A stretch of 61,615 nucleotides of DNA. It comes from X23 sp050251575 (GTDB lineage Bacteria > Bacillota > Clostridia > SK-Y3). A model generated the notes under the pieces. It had not been told where the DNA came from. It was given only the letters and a program-made list of their open reading frames with translations, and did no database searches. The position numbers and the translations under genes were made by a program. Below are positions 1 through 9,042 of this stretch, piece after piece. Numbering within the stretch: the stretch's first letter is position 1; each line of letters starts with the position of its first letter. The stretch covers positions 1-61,615 of the forward strand of contig JBFWMP010000003.1 of NCBI GenBank assembly GCA_050251575.1, in the 5' to 3' direction.

Positions 1-47
1 GGAGTATTTATTCTGTAATCCAAATCAATATAATTATTATTAATCAT
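1..47 (-). CDS. Start of a probable capsular tyrosine autokinase (CpsD/YwqD type), partial
   Basis: An ATG at 47-45 lies 5 nt after a strong AGGAGGG ribosome binding site and opens a frame that reads MINNNYIDLDYRIN and then leaves the window. It starts 11 nt after the stop of the Wzz-type gene. In Firmicutes the gene after a CpsC/YveK-type chain-length protein is usually its cytoplasmic tyrosine kinase partner, and an N-terminus with a short acidic stretch before the first conserved helix fits that family. Only about 15 residues are visible, so the identity rests mainly on gene order. Confidence 0.5.
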   Translation of the reverse strand, partial: MINNNYIDLDYRINT

Positions 48-57
48 TTATTCCCTC

Positions 58-726
58 CTATTTAAGTTCAAGCTCTGGAATAATACCAATTACGGGCAAA
101 TTTAAATATTTTTCAACATCTTCTGTTGTCTTTATCGTGTTATCTAAATATTCTATGAAGAATATCAAGCCTAATGCAATAATGATTGAAGAAAATAACG
201 CAAGAATAAAATTCTTAACTGGATTCGGCGCAATCGGATATTTAGGTAATACTGCACGATCAATGATACTAACATTGTCCACTTCCATCAGACTAATCAA
301 GCTATCTGAAAACTCATCGGCAAGGCTATTCGCAATATTCATTACTGTTTCAGGATCTTTATGCTGAACCTTTATTTCTATAATGCGTGTATCATTCATA
401 GGTCTGACCTCAATCGTATCTACTAAATCACTTGTTGTCATATCTTGAAGATTTAATTTGTCTATTACTGCTCCTGTAACAGTACGGCTCTTAATTAATT
501 CTGTATAATCTTTTACTAATTGTTCTCCTGCAAGAAAATCGCTATAATTAATTACGCGTTCTGAGTCACTGCTTCTATTGATAACATAGAGTGTAGTATT
601 TGTCTCATATATAGGGTCTAAAACAAAATAACTTAAGTATGTGGAAGTTAGTAAAGCAACCAACGGCAAAACTATAACAATCCAAAGTCTTTTGTAAACT
701 ACACTTAAATAGTATTTGATTTCCAT
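58..726 (-). CDS. Wzz/CpsC-type polysaccharide chain-length regulator
   Basis: This 222-residue membrane protein has the layout of the Wzz/YveK family: a first membrane helix at about residues 12-35, an extracytoplasmic region, a proline-rich stretch (YPIAPNPVKN) and a second membrane helix near residues 168-190, followed by a short cytoplasmic tail. In Gram-positives such proteins set polymer length and activate a partner tyrosine kinase. I place the start at the ATG at 726 (MEIKYYL), 6 nt after AGGTG; a GTG at 735 gives MIWMEIK but overlaps that site. It lies in the minus-strand polysaccharide operon between the glycosylphosphotransferase and the probable kinase gene. Confidence 0.85.
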   Translation of the reverse strand: MEIKYYLSVVYKRLWIVIVLPLVALLTSTYLSYFVLDPIYETNTTLYVINRSSDSERVINYSDFLAGEQLVKDYTELIKSRTVTGAVIDKLNLQDMTTSDLVDTIEVRPMNDTRIIEIKVQHKDPETVMNIANSLADEFSDSLISLMEVDNVSIIDRAVLPKYPIAPNPVKNFILALFSSIIIALGLIFFIEYLDNTIKTTEDVEKYLNLPVIGIIPELELK

Positions 727-748
727 CCATATCACCTATTTCATAAAT

Positions 749-2146
749 TTATAGAGCACCTTTTCTAGATATTACAACAGGTATTGTCTTGAGTAGTATT
801 TTTATATCCTCAAAAATTGTCCAATTATCAATATATTTTAAATCTAAATTTATTATTTCATCAAAGTCAGTTATCGTACTTCTTCCACTGACTTGCCAAA
901 GCCCGGTTATCCCCGGCTTTATGCTGATCCTCCTAAGATGATTATAGTTATAATTTTTAACCTCATTCACTGTAGGAGGCCTAGTTCCCACAATACTCAT
1001 ATCCCCTTTTAAAACATTTAGAAACTGGGGAAGCTCATCTAAACTTGTTGATCTTAGTATCTTACCTACAAATGTAATTCTAGGATCGGTTTTCACTTTA
1101 AACATCAATCCACCTTTTATATCATTCAGATGTAAAAGTTCTTTCTTTTTTTTCTCAGCATCTACATGCATTGAGCGAAACTTAATAATTTTAAATACTC
1201 TTCCATTCAAGCCAACCCTTTCTTGTGTAAAAAAAACGGGACCTCTCGAATCAATTAAAATTGCCGGTATAATAATAATTGATAGGCCAATAGTAACTGA
1301 TAAACCTATAATTGCTATAATAATATCGAGTATTCTCTTGATTAGCATCTGAGAATCATTTAAACAAACAGTATGAAAAGTAATCATTGGCAAAGTACCG
1401 ATACTACTCAGAAAAACCTTTGCTGTTTTTAACTTATAAAAGTTTGGTACAATACTGACTGTTAACCCCCTCTCTTCACACATTAAAATATATTTTTCTA
1501 TTGCACTTAGATAATTATATTCTACAGCAAAAATTATTTCGTCAACTATATTTTGTTTTATAACTAATTCTAAATTATTAAGATTACCAAGACATTTATC
1601 ATTATTAGTAGGATTAGTATCATCAGACAACTTAACGTATCCCTTAATACTCATAAAAACATTTGTTTTATCAATATAATATTTAAATTTTTCAATAATA
1701 TCATCTTGCCCTACAATAATGACACTTTTATGAACTGAATTCCGGAATTTTTTAAATAGAATAATAAAACTATACCTTTCAACTAATAATAAAAGTGAAG
1801 AAAATATGATTAGATATATAAGAAAGTATCTATTTGAGGCATTATCTTTGATGCTAACTATCACAAAAGAAGTAATTCCCGCAGATATCAACGTAGAAAT
1901 CATGATATTTCGAAAAATTCTATCATAATAATTGAAAGTAGTTTTATTATACATTCTTAATGAACCCATTATAAGAATCCACAATGGAGTATATATAATG
2001 AAAATCCACATATATTCACAAATACTTATAATAAACATTTTATCAAACATTAATAAACAGGATATTATATAACATATAATTAAAAACAAAGAATCAATTA
2101 AGAATTGTACTGCATTTGAATGACCATACCTGTTCAGCTTATGCAT
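749..2146 (-). CDS. Exopolysaccharide polyprenyl glycosylphosphotransferase
   Basis: This 465-residue enzyme should attach the first sugar-1-phosphate of the repeat unit to undecaprenyl phosphate at the membrane. The N-terminal part (about 1-125) has several hydrophobic helices and leads into a nucleotide-binding-like region (SVIIVGQDDII, about residue 142). A further helix at about 268-292 begins the bacterial sugar transferase domain, which holds the motifs KIIKFRSMHVDAE, STSLDELPQFLNVLKGD, IVGTRPP and GITGLWQVSGRS. AGAGGA lies 7 nt before the ATG. It follows rfbC in the same direction after a 91-nt space. The sugar transferred (glucose, galactose or another) cannot be read from the sequence. 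Confidence 0.92.
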   Translation of the reverse strand: MHKLNRYGHSNAVQFLIDSLFLIICYIISCLLMFDKMFIISICEYMWIFIIYTPLWILIMGSLRMYNKTTFNYYDRIFRNIMISTLISAGITSFVIVSIKDNASNRYFLIYLIIFSSLLLLVERYSFIILFKKFRNSVHKSVIIVGQDDIIEKFKYYIDKTNVFMSIKGYVKLSDDTNPTNNDKCLGNLNNLELVIKQNIVDEIIFAVEYNYLSAIEKYILMCEERGLTVSIVPNFYKLKTAKVFLSSIGTLPMITFHTVCLNDSQMLIKRILDIIIAIIGLSVTIGLSIIIIPAILIDSRGPVFFTQERVGLNGRVFKIIKFRSMHVDAEKKKKELLHLNDIKGGLMFKVKTDPRITFVGKILRSTSLDELPQFLNVLKGDMSIVGTRPPTVNEVKNYNYNHLRRISIKPGITGLWQVSGRSTITDFDEIINLDLKYIDNWTIFEDIKILLKTIPVVISRKGAL

Positions 2147-2237
2147 AGTAATTCCTCTTCTTCAAAATATTTCCTTTTATCTCATTATATTACAAAGTTT
2201 AGTTATCTTATGTATTTATTCTAAATTTTTAGTTTTC

Positions 2238-2774
2238 TTAAAAAGTTCCCCAATTTTTATCTTTATCAGAAATAATGAATTCTGCTATATTAAAGTTATC
2301 CCAATCCACATTTAAGGTCTTGTCACTCCATATAATTCCATGTTCATCTTCCGGATGATAATATTGTGTACACTTATATATGAATTCAGCTTCATCAGAT
2401 AATACTAAAAAACCGTGGGCAAAACCTTCAGGAATAAAAAGTTGCTTATTATTTTCTTCTGTTAGAATAACTCCCAGCCATTGACCATAGGTTTCTGACC
2501 ACTCCCTAATATCAACAGCTACGTCATAAACTGCCCCTTTTGTTACTCTCACAAGCTTACCCTGAGGATATTTTTTTTGGAAGTGAAGTCCACGAAGAAC
2601 ACCCTTATTGGATTTAGACTGATTGTCCTGAACAAATGTCATATCTAGTCCGGCATCTTTAAAATCCCTATAATTATAGGTCTCCATAAAATATCCTCTA
2701 TTATCACTATATATTCTAGGCTCAATAATATATAAGTCTTTTATTCTTGTATTAATAAAATCAAACTTTGCCAT
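2238..2774 (-). CDS. rfbC: dTDP-4-dehydrorhamnose 3,5-epimerase
   Basis: This 178-residue cupin enzyme performs the third step of dTDP-L-rhamnose synthesis, epimerising C3 and C5 of the 4-keto sugar. Seen in the sequence are the family motifs YFMETYNYRDF, the catalytic-His segment RGLHFQ, FIPEGFAHGFLVL, and the substrate-side tyrosine region CTQYYHPEDEHGI. The length is typical. It sits 13 nt after rfbA and belongs to the rfbD-rfbB-rfbA-rfbC run on the minus strand, so all four enzymes from glucose-1-phosphate to dTDP-rhamnose are encoded together. Confidence 0.95.
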   Translation of the reverse strand: MAKFDFINTRIKDLYIIEPRIYSDNRGYFMETYNYRDFKDAGLDMTFVQDNQSKSNKGVLRGLHFQKKYPQGKLVRVTKGAVYDVAVDIREWSETYGQWLGVILTEENNKQLFIPEGFAHGFLVLSDEAEFIYKCTQYYHPEDEHGIIWSDKTLNVDWDNFNIAEFIISDKDKNWGTF

Positions 2775-2787
2775 TTATATATACCTT

Positions 2788-3660
2788 TCACTTTCTTCCA
2801 TATGCAACTTCTCTCAAATAAACTCCATATTCTGTATTTCCTAATGGATTTGCTAATTCTAATAATTGTTCCTGATTTATAAACCCTTTTCTATACGCGA
2901 TTTCTTCAATACATGAAATGAATAAGCCTTGTCGTTTCTGAATTGCATACACAAAATTACCGGCTTCTAAGAGGGAATCATGGGTTCCTGTATCAAGCCA
3001 TGCCATTCCTCTGCCAAATAACTTAACCTTTAACTGACCTTGTTTGAGATATTGATTGTTGATCTCAGTGATTTCAAGCTCTCCTCTTTTCGAAGGTTTT
3101 ATGTTTTTAGAAATTTCAATCACCTGATTGTCATAAAAATATAGACCTGGCACGGCATAATTTGATTTGGGATACTTTGGCTTTTCTTCTATAGAAATTA
3201 CATGATTATCATCGTCAAATTCTACTACTCCATATCTCTCAGGATCATTTACATAATACCCGAATATTGTAGCTCCTGTTTCTCCGGAAGCTGCATCTTC
3301 TAACATTTTACTAAAACTTTGACCATAGAAAATATTATCCCCCAGCACCATCGCAACTCTGTCTTTCCCAATAAATTCTTCTCCGATAATAAATGCTTCT
3401 GCTAGTCCTCTTGGTTCTTTTTGAACTGCATATTCAAGATTAATTCCCAATTGATTACCATTCCCAAGCAAACTTTCATACACCCCAATATCTCGAGGGG
3501 TTGAAATGATTAAGATTTCTCTTATTCCTGAAAGAATTAACACCGATAAAGGATAGTAAATCATTGGTTTGTCATAGACTGGAAGAATTTGTTTGGATAT
3601 TGATTTTGTTATAGGGTAAAGTCTCGTTCCTGCGCCTCCTGCTAATATAATGCCTTTCAT
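2788..3660 (-). CDS. rfbA: Glucose-1-phosphate thymidylyltransferase
   Basis: This 290-residue cytoplasmic enzyme makes dTDP-glucose from dTTP and glucose-1-phosphate, the entry step to dTDP-rhamnose. The nucleotide-binding signature GGAGTRLYPITKSISKQ lies at residues 8-24, followed by PVYDKPMIYYPLS, the LGDNIFYG metal/sugar region near 108 and VPGLYFYDN near 171. Length and motifs match RmlA. It is the third gene of the rhamnose set, 27 nt after rfbB. Confidence 0.96.
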   Translation of the reverse strand: MKGIILAGGAGTRLYPITKSISKQILPVYDKPMIYYPLSVLILSGIREILIISTPRDIGVYESLLGNGNQLGINLEYAVQKEPRGLAEAFIIGEEFIGKDRVAMVLGDNIFYGQSFSKMLEDAASGETGATIFGYYVNDPERYGVVEFDDDNHVISIEEKPKYPKSNYAVPGLYFYDNQVIEISKNIKPSKRGELEITEINNQYLKQGQLKVKLFGRGMAWLDTGTHDSLLEAGNFVYAIQKRQGLFISCIEEIAYRKGFINQEQLLELANPLGNTEYGVYLREVAYGRK

Positions 3661-3687
3661 ATGCTAACCTCACTTTACATATTCATT

Positions 3688-4743
3688 TCATCCATACATT
3701 TTGGTATAATAATTTTGGTATTCGCCGCCAGATACATTTTCGAGCCATTCTTTATTTTCCAAATACCACTTAATTGTTTCTTTTATACCATTATCAAACA
3801 TTACCTCCGGTACCCATCCTAATTCTTTTCTTATTTTTGCTGCATCAATCGCATATCTTCTGTCATGCCCTTTTCGATCTTCAACGAATGTAATTAATTT
3901 CTCACAAATGGATTCATCTGTTATTAAATGACTTAATGTATTGATAATTGTTCTTACAATATATATGTTTTCTTTCTCATTATGTCCGCCAATATTATAA
4001 ACTTCTCCAAGCTTTCCTCTTCTTAGAACCAGTTCAATCGCTTTGCAATGATCCTTAACATAAAACCACTCCCTGATATTCATACCATCTCCAAAGACCG
4101 GTAGAATTTTTTTATATAATGCAATATTAATGATTAGTGGAATTAATTTTTCAGGAAATTGATAATATCCATAATTATTAGAACATCTGGTGATATTTAT
4201 AGGCATTTCATAAGTATCGAAAAATGATTTGCATAGCAAGTCAGCACAAGCCTTACTTGCTGAATATGGACTATGGGGATTCAAAGGTGTTTCTTCTGTA
4301 AAATAACCATCCAAACCTAGCGAGCCATAAACTTCATCAGTAGAAACCTGAAGAAATTTCTTCCCAGAAATAAACTTATTGTTTTCTTCCCAATTCTTCT
4401 TGGCAACGTTTAATAAGACTTGTGTTCCTAATATATTGGTTTCTACAAAAACTTCAGGTTCTTTTATACTTCTATCCACATGACTTTCAGCAGCAAAATT
4501 TACTACATAATCAATATCATATTCTATAAATATCTGCTCTATTCCTTCTTTATCACATATATCTACTTTTTCAAATGCATAATTCTCTTTCTTTTCTACA
4601 TCTTTTAAATTTTCTAAATTACCTGCATAAGTAAGCTTATCTACATTAATTACAAAGACTTCTTCATTATACTTTTCAAAAATATATTTAATATAGTTTG
4701 AACCAATGAAACCTGCTCCCCCTGTAACCAAATATACTTTCAT
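3688..4743 (-). CDS. rfbB: dTDP-glucose 4,6-dehydratase
   Basis: This 351-residue short-chain dehydrogenase family enzyme converts dTDP-glucose to the 4-keto-6-deoxy sugar using bound NAD. It shows the Rossmann motif TGGAGFIGSNY at the N-terminus, the active-site stretch STDEVYG, the YSASK catalytic Tyr/Lys pair and the NITRCSNNYG substrate region. I start it at the ATG at 4743 (MKVYLVTGG), 6 nt after AGGGGG; the open frame continues 17 codons upstream but would overlap the end of rfbD without gaining a conserved segment. It is the second gene of the rhamnose set. Confidence 0.95.
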   Translation of the reverse strand: MKVYLVTGGAGFIGSNYIKYIFEKYNEEVFVINVDKLTYAGNLENLKDVEKKENYAFEKVDICDKEGIEQIFIEYDIDYVVNFAAESHVDRSIKEPEVFVETNILGTQVLLNVAKKNWEENNKFISGKKFLQVSTDEVYGSLGLDGYFTEETPLNPHSPYSASKACADLLCKSFFDTYEMPINITRCSNNYGYYQFPEKLIPLIINIALYKKILPVFGDGMNIREWFYVKDHCKAIELVLRRGKLGEVYNIGGHNEKENIYIVRTIINTLSHLITDESICEKLITFVEDRKGHDRRYAIDAAKIRKELGWVPEVMFDNGIKETIKWYLENKEWLENVSGGEYQNYYTKMYG

Positions 4744-4760
4744 ATATAACCCCCTATAAG

Positions 4761-5594
4761 TTATTTGAAAAAATTGAATAAAGCCTTTTCCCAATCGCTA
4801 AAAAAATAGTTGAATTTTTGTTTTAAATTTAGATTTTCTAACACTGAATATCTAGGACGCTTCGCCGGCCTTGAAAATTCTTCTGACGTAATAGGAATTG
4901 TCTTAACATCAAGTCCTCGTAATCTGAATATTTCATTGCTGAATTCATACCAGCTGCATTTCCCCTCACATGTTCCATGATATAATCCAAATTCATTTGA
5001 ATACATTAGTGTAATAATTGCTTTTGATAATTCTGCTGTACTTGTAGGCGTACCAAATTGATCATTTACGACCTTAATCTCATCTTTATCCTTTGTTAGA
5101 TCTATCATAGTTTTTACAAAATTATTTCCATCGCCATATAACCATGCAGTCCTTATTATGTAATACTTGGGATTGTTTTGTCTTATTCTTTTCTCACCTT
5201 CAAGCTTTGTTTGTCCATAAACTGTCTGCGGATTTGTATTATCGATCTCAATATATTTATCTTTCTTCTCACCATCAAATACATAATCAGTAGAAATGTG
5301 TATTATAGGGATATCTAATCTATTGGTTGCTCTTGCTAAATTTTCTGGACCAATCGCATTAATTCTAAAAGCATTCTCTCTATCAGTTTCACAAAGGTCT
5401 ACTGCCGTATGTGCTGCACAATTTATCACTATCCCCGGCTTATTCTCCAGCATTATTTTATTCACAGCATTTAAATCAGTAATATCTAAACTATGTTGAT
5501 CTGTTAATATCAGCTCAACATCTTTTTTATTCATCAATTGCTTATTTAACTCTTTACCTAACTGCCCCTTAGAGCCTGTGATTAATATCTTCAT
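4761..5594 (-). CDS. rfbD: dTDP-4-dehydrorhamnose reductase
   Basis: This 277-residue NAD(P)H-dependent enzyme performs the last step of dTDP-L-rhamnose synthesis. Motifs: GSKGQLGKEL at the N-terminus, NCAAHTAVD, the STDYVFDG segment and the YGQTKLEGE catalytic Tyr/Lys. The length is normal for RmlD. As the first minus-strand gene of the polysaccharide operon, its upstream region (5595-5803) is shared with divergent galE. Gene order rfbD-B-A-C differs from the frequent rfbA/B/C/D orders but is complete. Confidence 0.95.
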   Translation of the reverse strand: MKILITGSKGQLGKELNKQLMNKKDVELILTDQHSLDITDLNAVNKIMLENKPGIVINCAAHTAVDLCETDRENAFRINAIGPENLARATNRLDIPIIHISTDYVFDGEKKDKYIEIDNTNPQTVYGQTKLEGEKRIRQNNPKYYIIRTAWLYGDGNNFVKTMIDLTKDKDEIKVVNDQFGTPTSTAELSKAIITLMYSNEFGLYHGTCEGKCSWYEFSNEIFRLRGLDVKTIPITSEEFSRPAKRPRYSVLENLNLKQKFNYFFSDWEKALFNFFK

Positions 5595-5728
5595 TTTTTA
5601 CCATTCCTAATTAAAATCATTTTGGTCATAATTTGACTTTTATAAACATAATAATACTTGTGTTCAAAAAAAATGTCAATATTTTTTTACAATATATCTA
5701 AAAATTTCCACTGATTTGATAGGAATTG

Positions 5729-5758
5729 TTTAAATAAATAATATATTATTTATTTAAA
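5729..5758. promoter_or_regulatory. 30-bp perfect palindrome, probable operator between rfbD and galE
   Basis: The 30 bp are perfectly self-complementary: TTTAAATAAATAATA is followed directly by its reverse complement. They lie in the divergent rfbD/galE intergenic region and end 9 bp before the galE -10 box, covering the position of its -35 box. With no T-run or GC-rich stem it does not look like a terminator. A dimeric regulator site is the simplest reading; the regulator is unknown. Confidence 0.45.
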
Positions 5759-5764
5759 TATATG

Positions 5765-5773
5765 TGATATAAT
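5765..5773 (+). promoter_or_regulatory. Extended -10 promoter of galE
   Basis: TGATATAAT is an extended -10 element (TGn plus consensus TATAAT), 30 nt before the galE start. No good -35 hexamer is visible at 17 bp spacing (ATTATT), as is often so for extended -10 promoters. The adjacent palindrome would occlude it if bound. Confidence 0.55.
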
Positions 5774-5803
5774 ATCTAAAAATCATATTAATGGAGGATT
5801 ATT

Positions 5804-6829
5804 ATGGCTATATTAGTTACTGGGGGCGCAGGATATATAGGGAGTCATACATGTGTTGAACTATTAAATGCCGAAAAAGAGATTGTTATTCTAGATAATT
5901 TTTCAAATAGTAAGCCTGAAGCACTAGAAAGAATAATTAAAATAACAGGTAAGAATTTGAAGTATTATCAGGGTGATATTCTAAATAAAAAAAATCTGGA
6001 AAAAATTTTTAGTGAAAACTGTATTGAAGCTGTTATCCATTTTGCTGGCCTAAAGGCTGTAGGAGAATCTATTGAAAAGCCGCTTGCATATTACACCAAT
6101 AATGTAACAGGTACTTTGATTCTATGCGAGGTAATGAAAAAATTTAATGTTAAAACACTCGTGTTTAGTTCATCTGCTACAGTTTATGGGAAACCGGATA
6201 GAGTGCCAATTTCAGAAGACTTCCCTTTAAGTGCAACAAATCCATATGGCAGAACAAAATTAATAATAGAAGATATATTAAGAGATATAACTATTTCAGA
6301 TAATACTTGGAGTATAGCATTGCTTCGATATTTTAATCCAATTGGTGCACATGAATCTGGGCTTATCGGTGAAGATCCAAATGGAATTCCAAATAATTTA
6401 ATGCCTTTTATTGCTCAAGTAGCAATTGGCAAACTAAAAGAACTTAAGGTCTTTGGAAATGATTATGATACTCCTGACGGAACCGGTGTCAGAGATTATA
6501 TCCATGTCGTTGACCTTGCAAAAGGTCACTTGAAAGCGTTAGAAAAAATAACAAAAAATAGTGGAGTATGTATATACAATTTAGGTACCGGAAATGGATA
6601 TAGCGTATTAGACATAGTTAAAGCTTTCGAAAAAGCAACTAATAAAAAAGTACCTTACTCTATTGTAGAACGAAGACCTGGTGATATAGCTGAATGCTTT
6701 GCAGATCCATCAAAAGCAGAAAAAGAGCTTAACTGGAAAGCTGAGTATAGTATTACAAAAATGTGCGAAGATTCATGGAGATGGCAAACTAGCAACCCTA
6801 ATGGATATGATTGCAGCAAACATTTATAG
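5804..6829 (+). CDS. galE: UDP-glucose 4-epimerase
   Basis: This 341-residue NAD-dependent epimerase interconverts UDP-glucose and UDP-galactose, supplying galactose units for surface polymers or feeding galactose into glycolysis. It has the Rossmann motif TGGAGYIGSHT at residues 6-16, the SSSATVYG active-site segment, the NPYGRTK Tyr/Lys pair, the LRYFNPIGAH region and GTGVRDYIHVVDLA, all hallmarks of GalE. GGAGG lies 6 nt before the ATG. It is transcribed alone, opposite to the rhamnose operon, which suggests a role next to it in precursor supply. Confidence 0.96.
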   Translation: MAILVTGGAGYIGSHTCVELLNAEKEIVILDNFSNSKPEALERIIKITGKNLKYYQGDILNKKNLEKIFSENCIEAVIHFAGLKAVGESIEKPLAYYTNNVTGTLILCEVMKKFNVKTLVFSSSATVYGKPDRVPISEDFPLSATNPYGRTKLIIEDILRDITISDNTWSIALLRYFNPIGAHESGLIGEDPNGIPNNLMPFIAQVAIGKLKELKVFGNDYDTPDGTGVRDYIHVVDLAKGHLKALEKITKNSGVCIYNLGTGNGYSVLDIVKAFEKATNKKVPYSIVERRPGDIAECFADPSKAEKELNWKAEYSITKMCEDSWRWQTSNPNGYDCSKHL

Positions 6830-6904
6830 AAGCTTTTGTATATAAACTGTCATAAGCACTCAACATATAAATAATACGGCGCAATGTACCGCAATTTTGC
6901 ATTG

Positions 6905-7004
6905 NNNNNNNNNNNNNNNNNNNNNNNNNNNNNNNNNNNNNNNNNNNNNNNNNNNNNNNNNNNNNNNNNNNNNNNNNNNNNNNNNNNNNNNNNNNNNNNN
7001 NNNN
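6905..7004. other. Assembly gap (100 N)
   Basis: Exactly 100 undetermined bases, the usual placeholder for a join of unknown length. The left contig ends 75 nt after galE; the right contig begins 78 nt before the end of the ABC permease gene. The edges share no useful overlap, so a genuine stretch of unknown content may be missing between two converging genes. Confidence 0.95.
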
Positions 7005-7082
7005 TGTCGCAATATTCTACTAATACGTACTAAACTATAGTTTATTTCAAAAACATATCAAATAAATATCATTTATTTCAGA

Positions 7083-8246
7083 TTAATCCAAGCTCTTTCT
7101 AAATCTCTTTATTGCCGTGACAAGAATGATGGTAAGGAAAACTAGTAACGCAAGCGTATCCTGCCATAAATAATTCATCCCTACTCCTTTTAAAATGATT
7201 CCTCTATCAATTCGCATAAAATAAGAAAGCGGAATCAAAAAGCTGATAGGGCGAATCCATACAGGTACTGCTTCAAGTGGAAATACGAATCCGGAAAGCA
7301 AGACACTGGGTAAGATTATAATTATTGTAAGCTGCATGGCTTGCGATTGATTCTTTGCAAATGTAGAAATCAGCATCCCTATGGCAAGGGCACAAATTAC
7401 AAATAGGGCACCGAGTAAAAGCAGTAAGAAAAGATTTCCTAATATCTCAACCTTAAACCACCAGTGGCATATCCCAAGTGCCAGTAAAAATGCTCCATAA
7501 CCGATGATAATATAAGGAATCATTTTTGCAAGTATTAACTCGGTTGATTTAATGGGAGTAACAATCAACTGTTCAATAGTACCTCGTTCCTTTTCACGAA
7601 CCATTGCAAAGGCTGTAAGCATAACAGTAATATTCTGCAATATCAAGCCTACCAATCCCGGTATGGTAAATTTGTTATTGTCCATATTCGGATTATACCG
7701 TACCCTAGTATTAAGGTTGACACCAGGCGCCTTCAACTCTGTCATTCCTTTTAAGTTTAGGTACTTCTGCCGCATACCCAGTGAATAGCTATTGGAAATC
7801 AGTACCCCACTGCTTAAAGCCGTTCTTGCCAATGTCGGGTCGGTACCATCAATGATAAGCAGCGGCTCTGCATTTTTGTTTTGCTTTAAATCTCTAGCGA
7901 AATCCAAAGGAATAATCAAACCAGCACTGACCTTCCCGCTGTCTAAAAGAACGGTAAGCTCATCCTCACTTGATACCGAATACTGCGTAACAAAATAGCT
8001 GGTTCTTTCAAAACTATCAATGTATTCTCTACTTTGCTGAGTTTTGCTTTGGTCGAAAACAGCAGTAGCAATATGGTCTACTTCAGTATTTACAGCGTAG
8101 CCGAATAATACCATCATCATAATGGTCATACCGATAGGAGCTCTCATACTAAACTTATCCCTGCTTATCTGAATAAATTCTTTCTTTATAATGGATAAAA
8201 ACCGTTGAAAATTAAAAGGTACTTTATTTTTTTTCAAGTATGTCAC
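7083..8246 (-). CDS. ABC-2 type transporter permease
   Basis: This 387-residue membrane protein is the permease of an export ABC system. It has an N-terminal cytoplasmic segment, a first membrane helix near residue 35, a long extracytoplasmic loop (about 60-190), then five helices between about 200 and 380. The segment MVREKERGTIEQLIVTPIKS, just before the second half of the helices, is the conserved coupling signature of the YhhJ/YadH ABC-2 group. The start is 3 nt after the ATPase stop, so the two are translationally linked. Substrates of such HlyD-ATPase-permease sets are drugs or other amphiphiles; this one is unknown. Confidence 0.9.
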   Translation of the reverse strand: MTYLKKNKVPFNFQRFLSIIKKEFIQISRDKFSMRAPIGMTIMMMVLFGYAVNTEVDHIATAVFDQSKTQQSREYIDSFERTSYFVTQYSVSSEDELTVLLDSGKVSAGLIIPLDFARDLKQNKNAEPLLIIDGTDPTLARTALSSGVLISNSYSLGMRQKYLNLKGMTELKAPGVNLNTRVRYNPNMDNNKFTIPGLVGLILQNITVMLTAFAMVREKERGTIEQLIVTPIKSTELILAKMIPYIIIGYGAFLLALGICHWWFKVEILGNLFLLLLLGALFVICALAIGMLISTFAKNQSQAMQLTIIIILPSVLLSGFVFPLEAVPVWIRPISFLIPLSYFMRIDRGIILKGVGMNYLWQDTLALLVFLTIILVTAIKRFRKSLD

Positions 8247-8249
8247 CCC

Positions 8250-9032
8250 CTAATGGTCTTCATGAATGAATTTCATTTCCTGATATGAAGAAGTAACCTT
8301 TTTACTAGTTACCTTTTCAACCATGGATATAAATACGTCTTCCAGATTTCTTGCCCCATATTTCGTAATGATTTCCTTAGGGGACGCAATATCCATTAGA
8401 TTACTATCAAAAATAAAGCCAACCACATCGCAGCTTTCCGCTTCATCCATATAATGCGTTGTAACTAGTACTGTGATACCTTGTTTGGAAAGGACATGAA
8501 TGATTTCCCAGAATGTACGCCGTGACACAGGGTCAACACCACCTGTAGGTTCATCAAGTACCAATATATTGGGCTTGTGTATCAATGCACAGCCCAGGGC
8601 AAGTCTTTGCTTCCATCCACCCGAGAGAGTTCCTGCCAAACTTTTTTCTTTGCCGTCCAGATTTGCCATGGCAATTAGCTCTTTTTTACGTTGATCACGG
8701 ACTTCTTTAGGTACCGAATATACCCCGCCATAGAAATCAAGATTCTCTTCCACAGTTAAATCTTCATAAAGACCAAACTTTTGTGACATGTACCCAATAT
8801 TTTGACGGACCCTTTCAGTATCTGCTTCAATATCATACCCAGCTACTTTTGCTGTTCCGGAAGTAGGGGTAAGAACCCCGCACAGCATCCTGATAGTTGT
8901 AGATTTCCCTGAGCCGTTTGGCCCCAAGAAGCCGAATATTTTACCCTTTTCGATTGAAAAACTTACGTGATTAACAGCAGTGAAATCTCCAAATTTCTTT
9001 GTTAAATCGTTTACTTCGATCGCATAATTCAT
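8250..9032 (-). CDS. ABC transporter ATP-binding protein
   Basis: This 260-residue protein has one nucleotide-binding domain and powers the adjacent permease. Seen: Walker A GPNGSGKST (about 36-44), the Q-loop MSQKFGLYEDLTV, the signature LSGGWKQRLALGC with the normal second-last Q shifted to W-K-Q, Walker B ILVLDEPTGGVDP and the switch histidine in VTTHYMDEAESCD. It sits 10 nt after the HlyD-like gene and 3 nt before the permease gene, as in the CecR-controlled YbhG-F-S-R arrangement. Confidence 0.93.
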   Translation of the reverse strand: MNYAIEVNDLTKKFGDFTAVNHVSFSIEKGKIFGFLGPNGSGKSTTIRMLCGVLTPTSGTAKVAGYDIEADTERVRQNIGYMSQKFGLYEDLTVEENLDFYGGVYSVPKEVRDQRKKELIAMANLDGKEKSLAGTLSGGWKQRLALGCALIHKPNILVLDEPTGGVDPVSRRTFWEIIHVLSKQGITVLVTTHYMDEAESCDVVGFIFDSNLMDIASPKEIITKYGARNLEDVFISMVEKVTSKKVTSSYQEMKFIHEDH

Positions 9033-9042
9033 TTCATCACCT

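Noticed and set aside
7031..7044. TAAACTATAGTTTA palindrome next to the first gap
   Set aside because: A 14-bp AT-rich palindrome is expected by chance in this DNA and has no clear promoter nearby.
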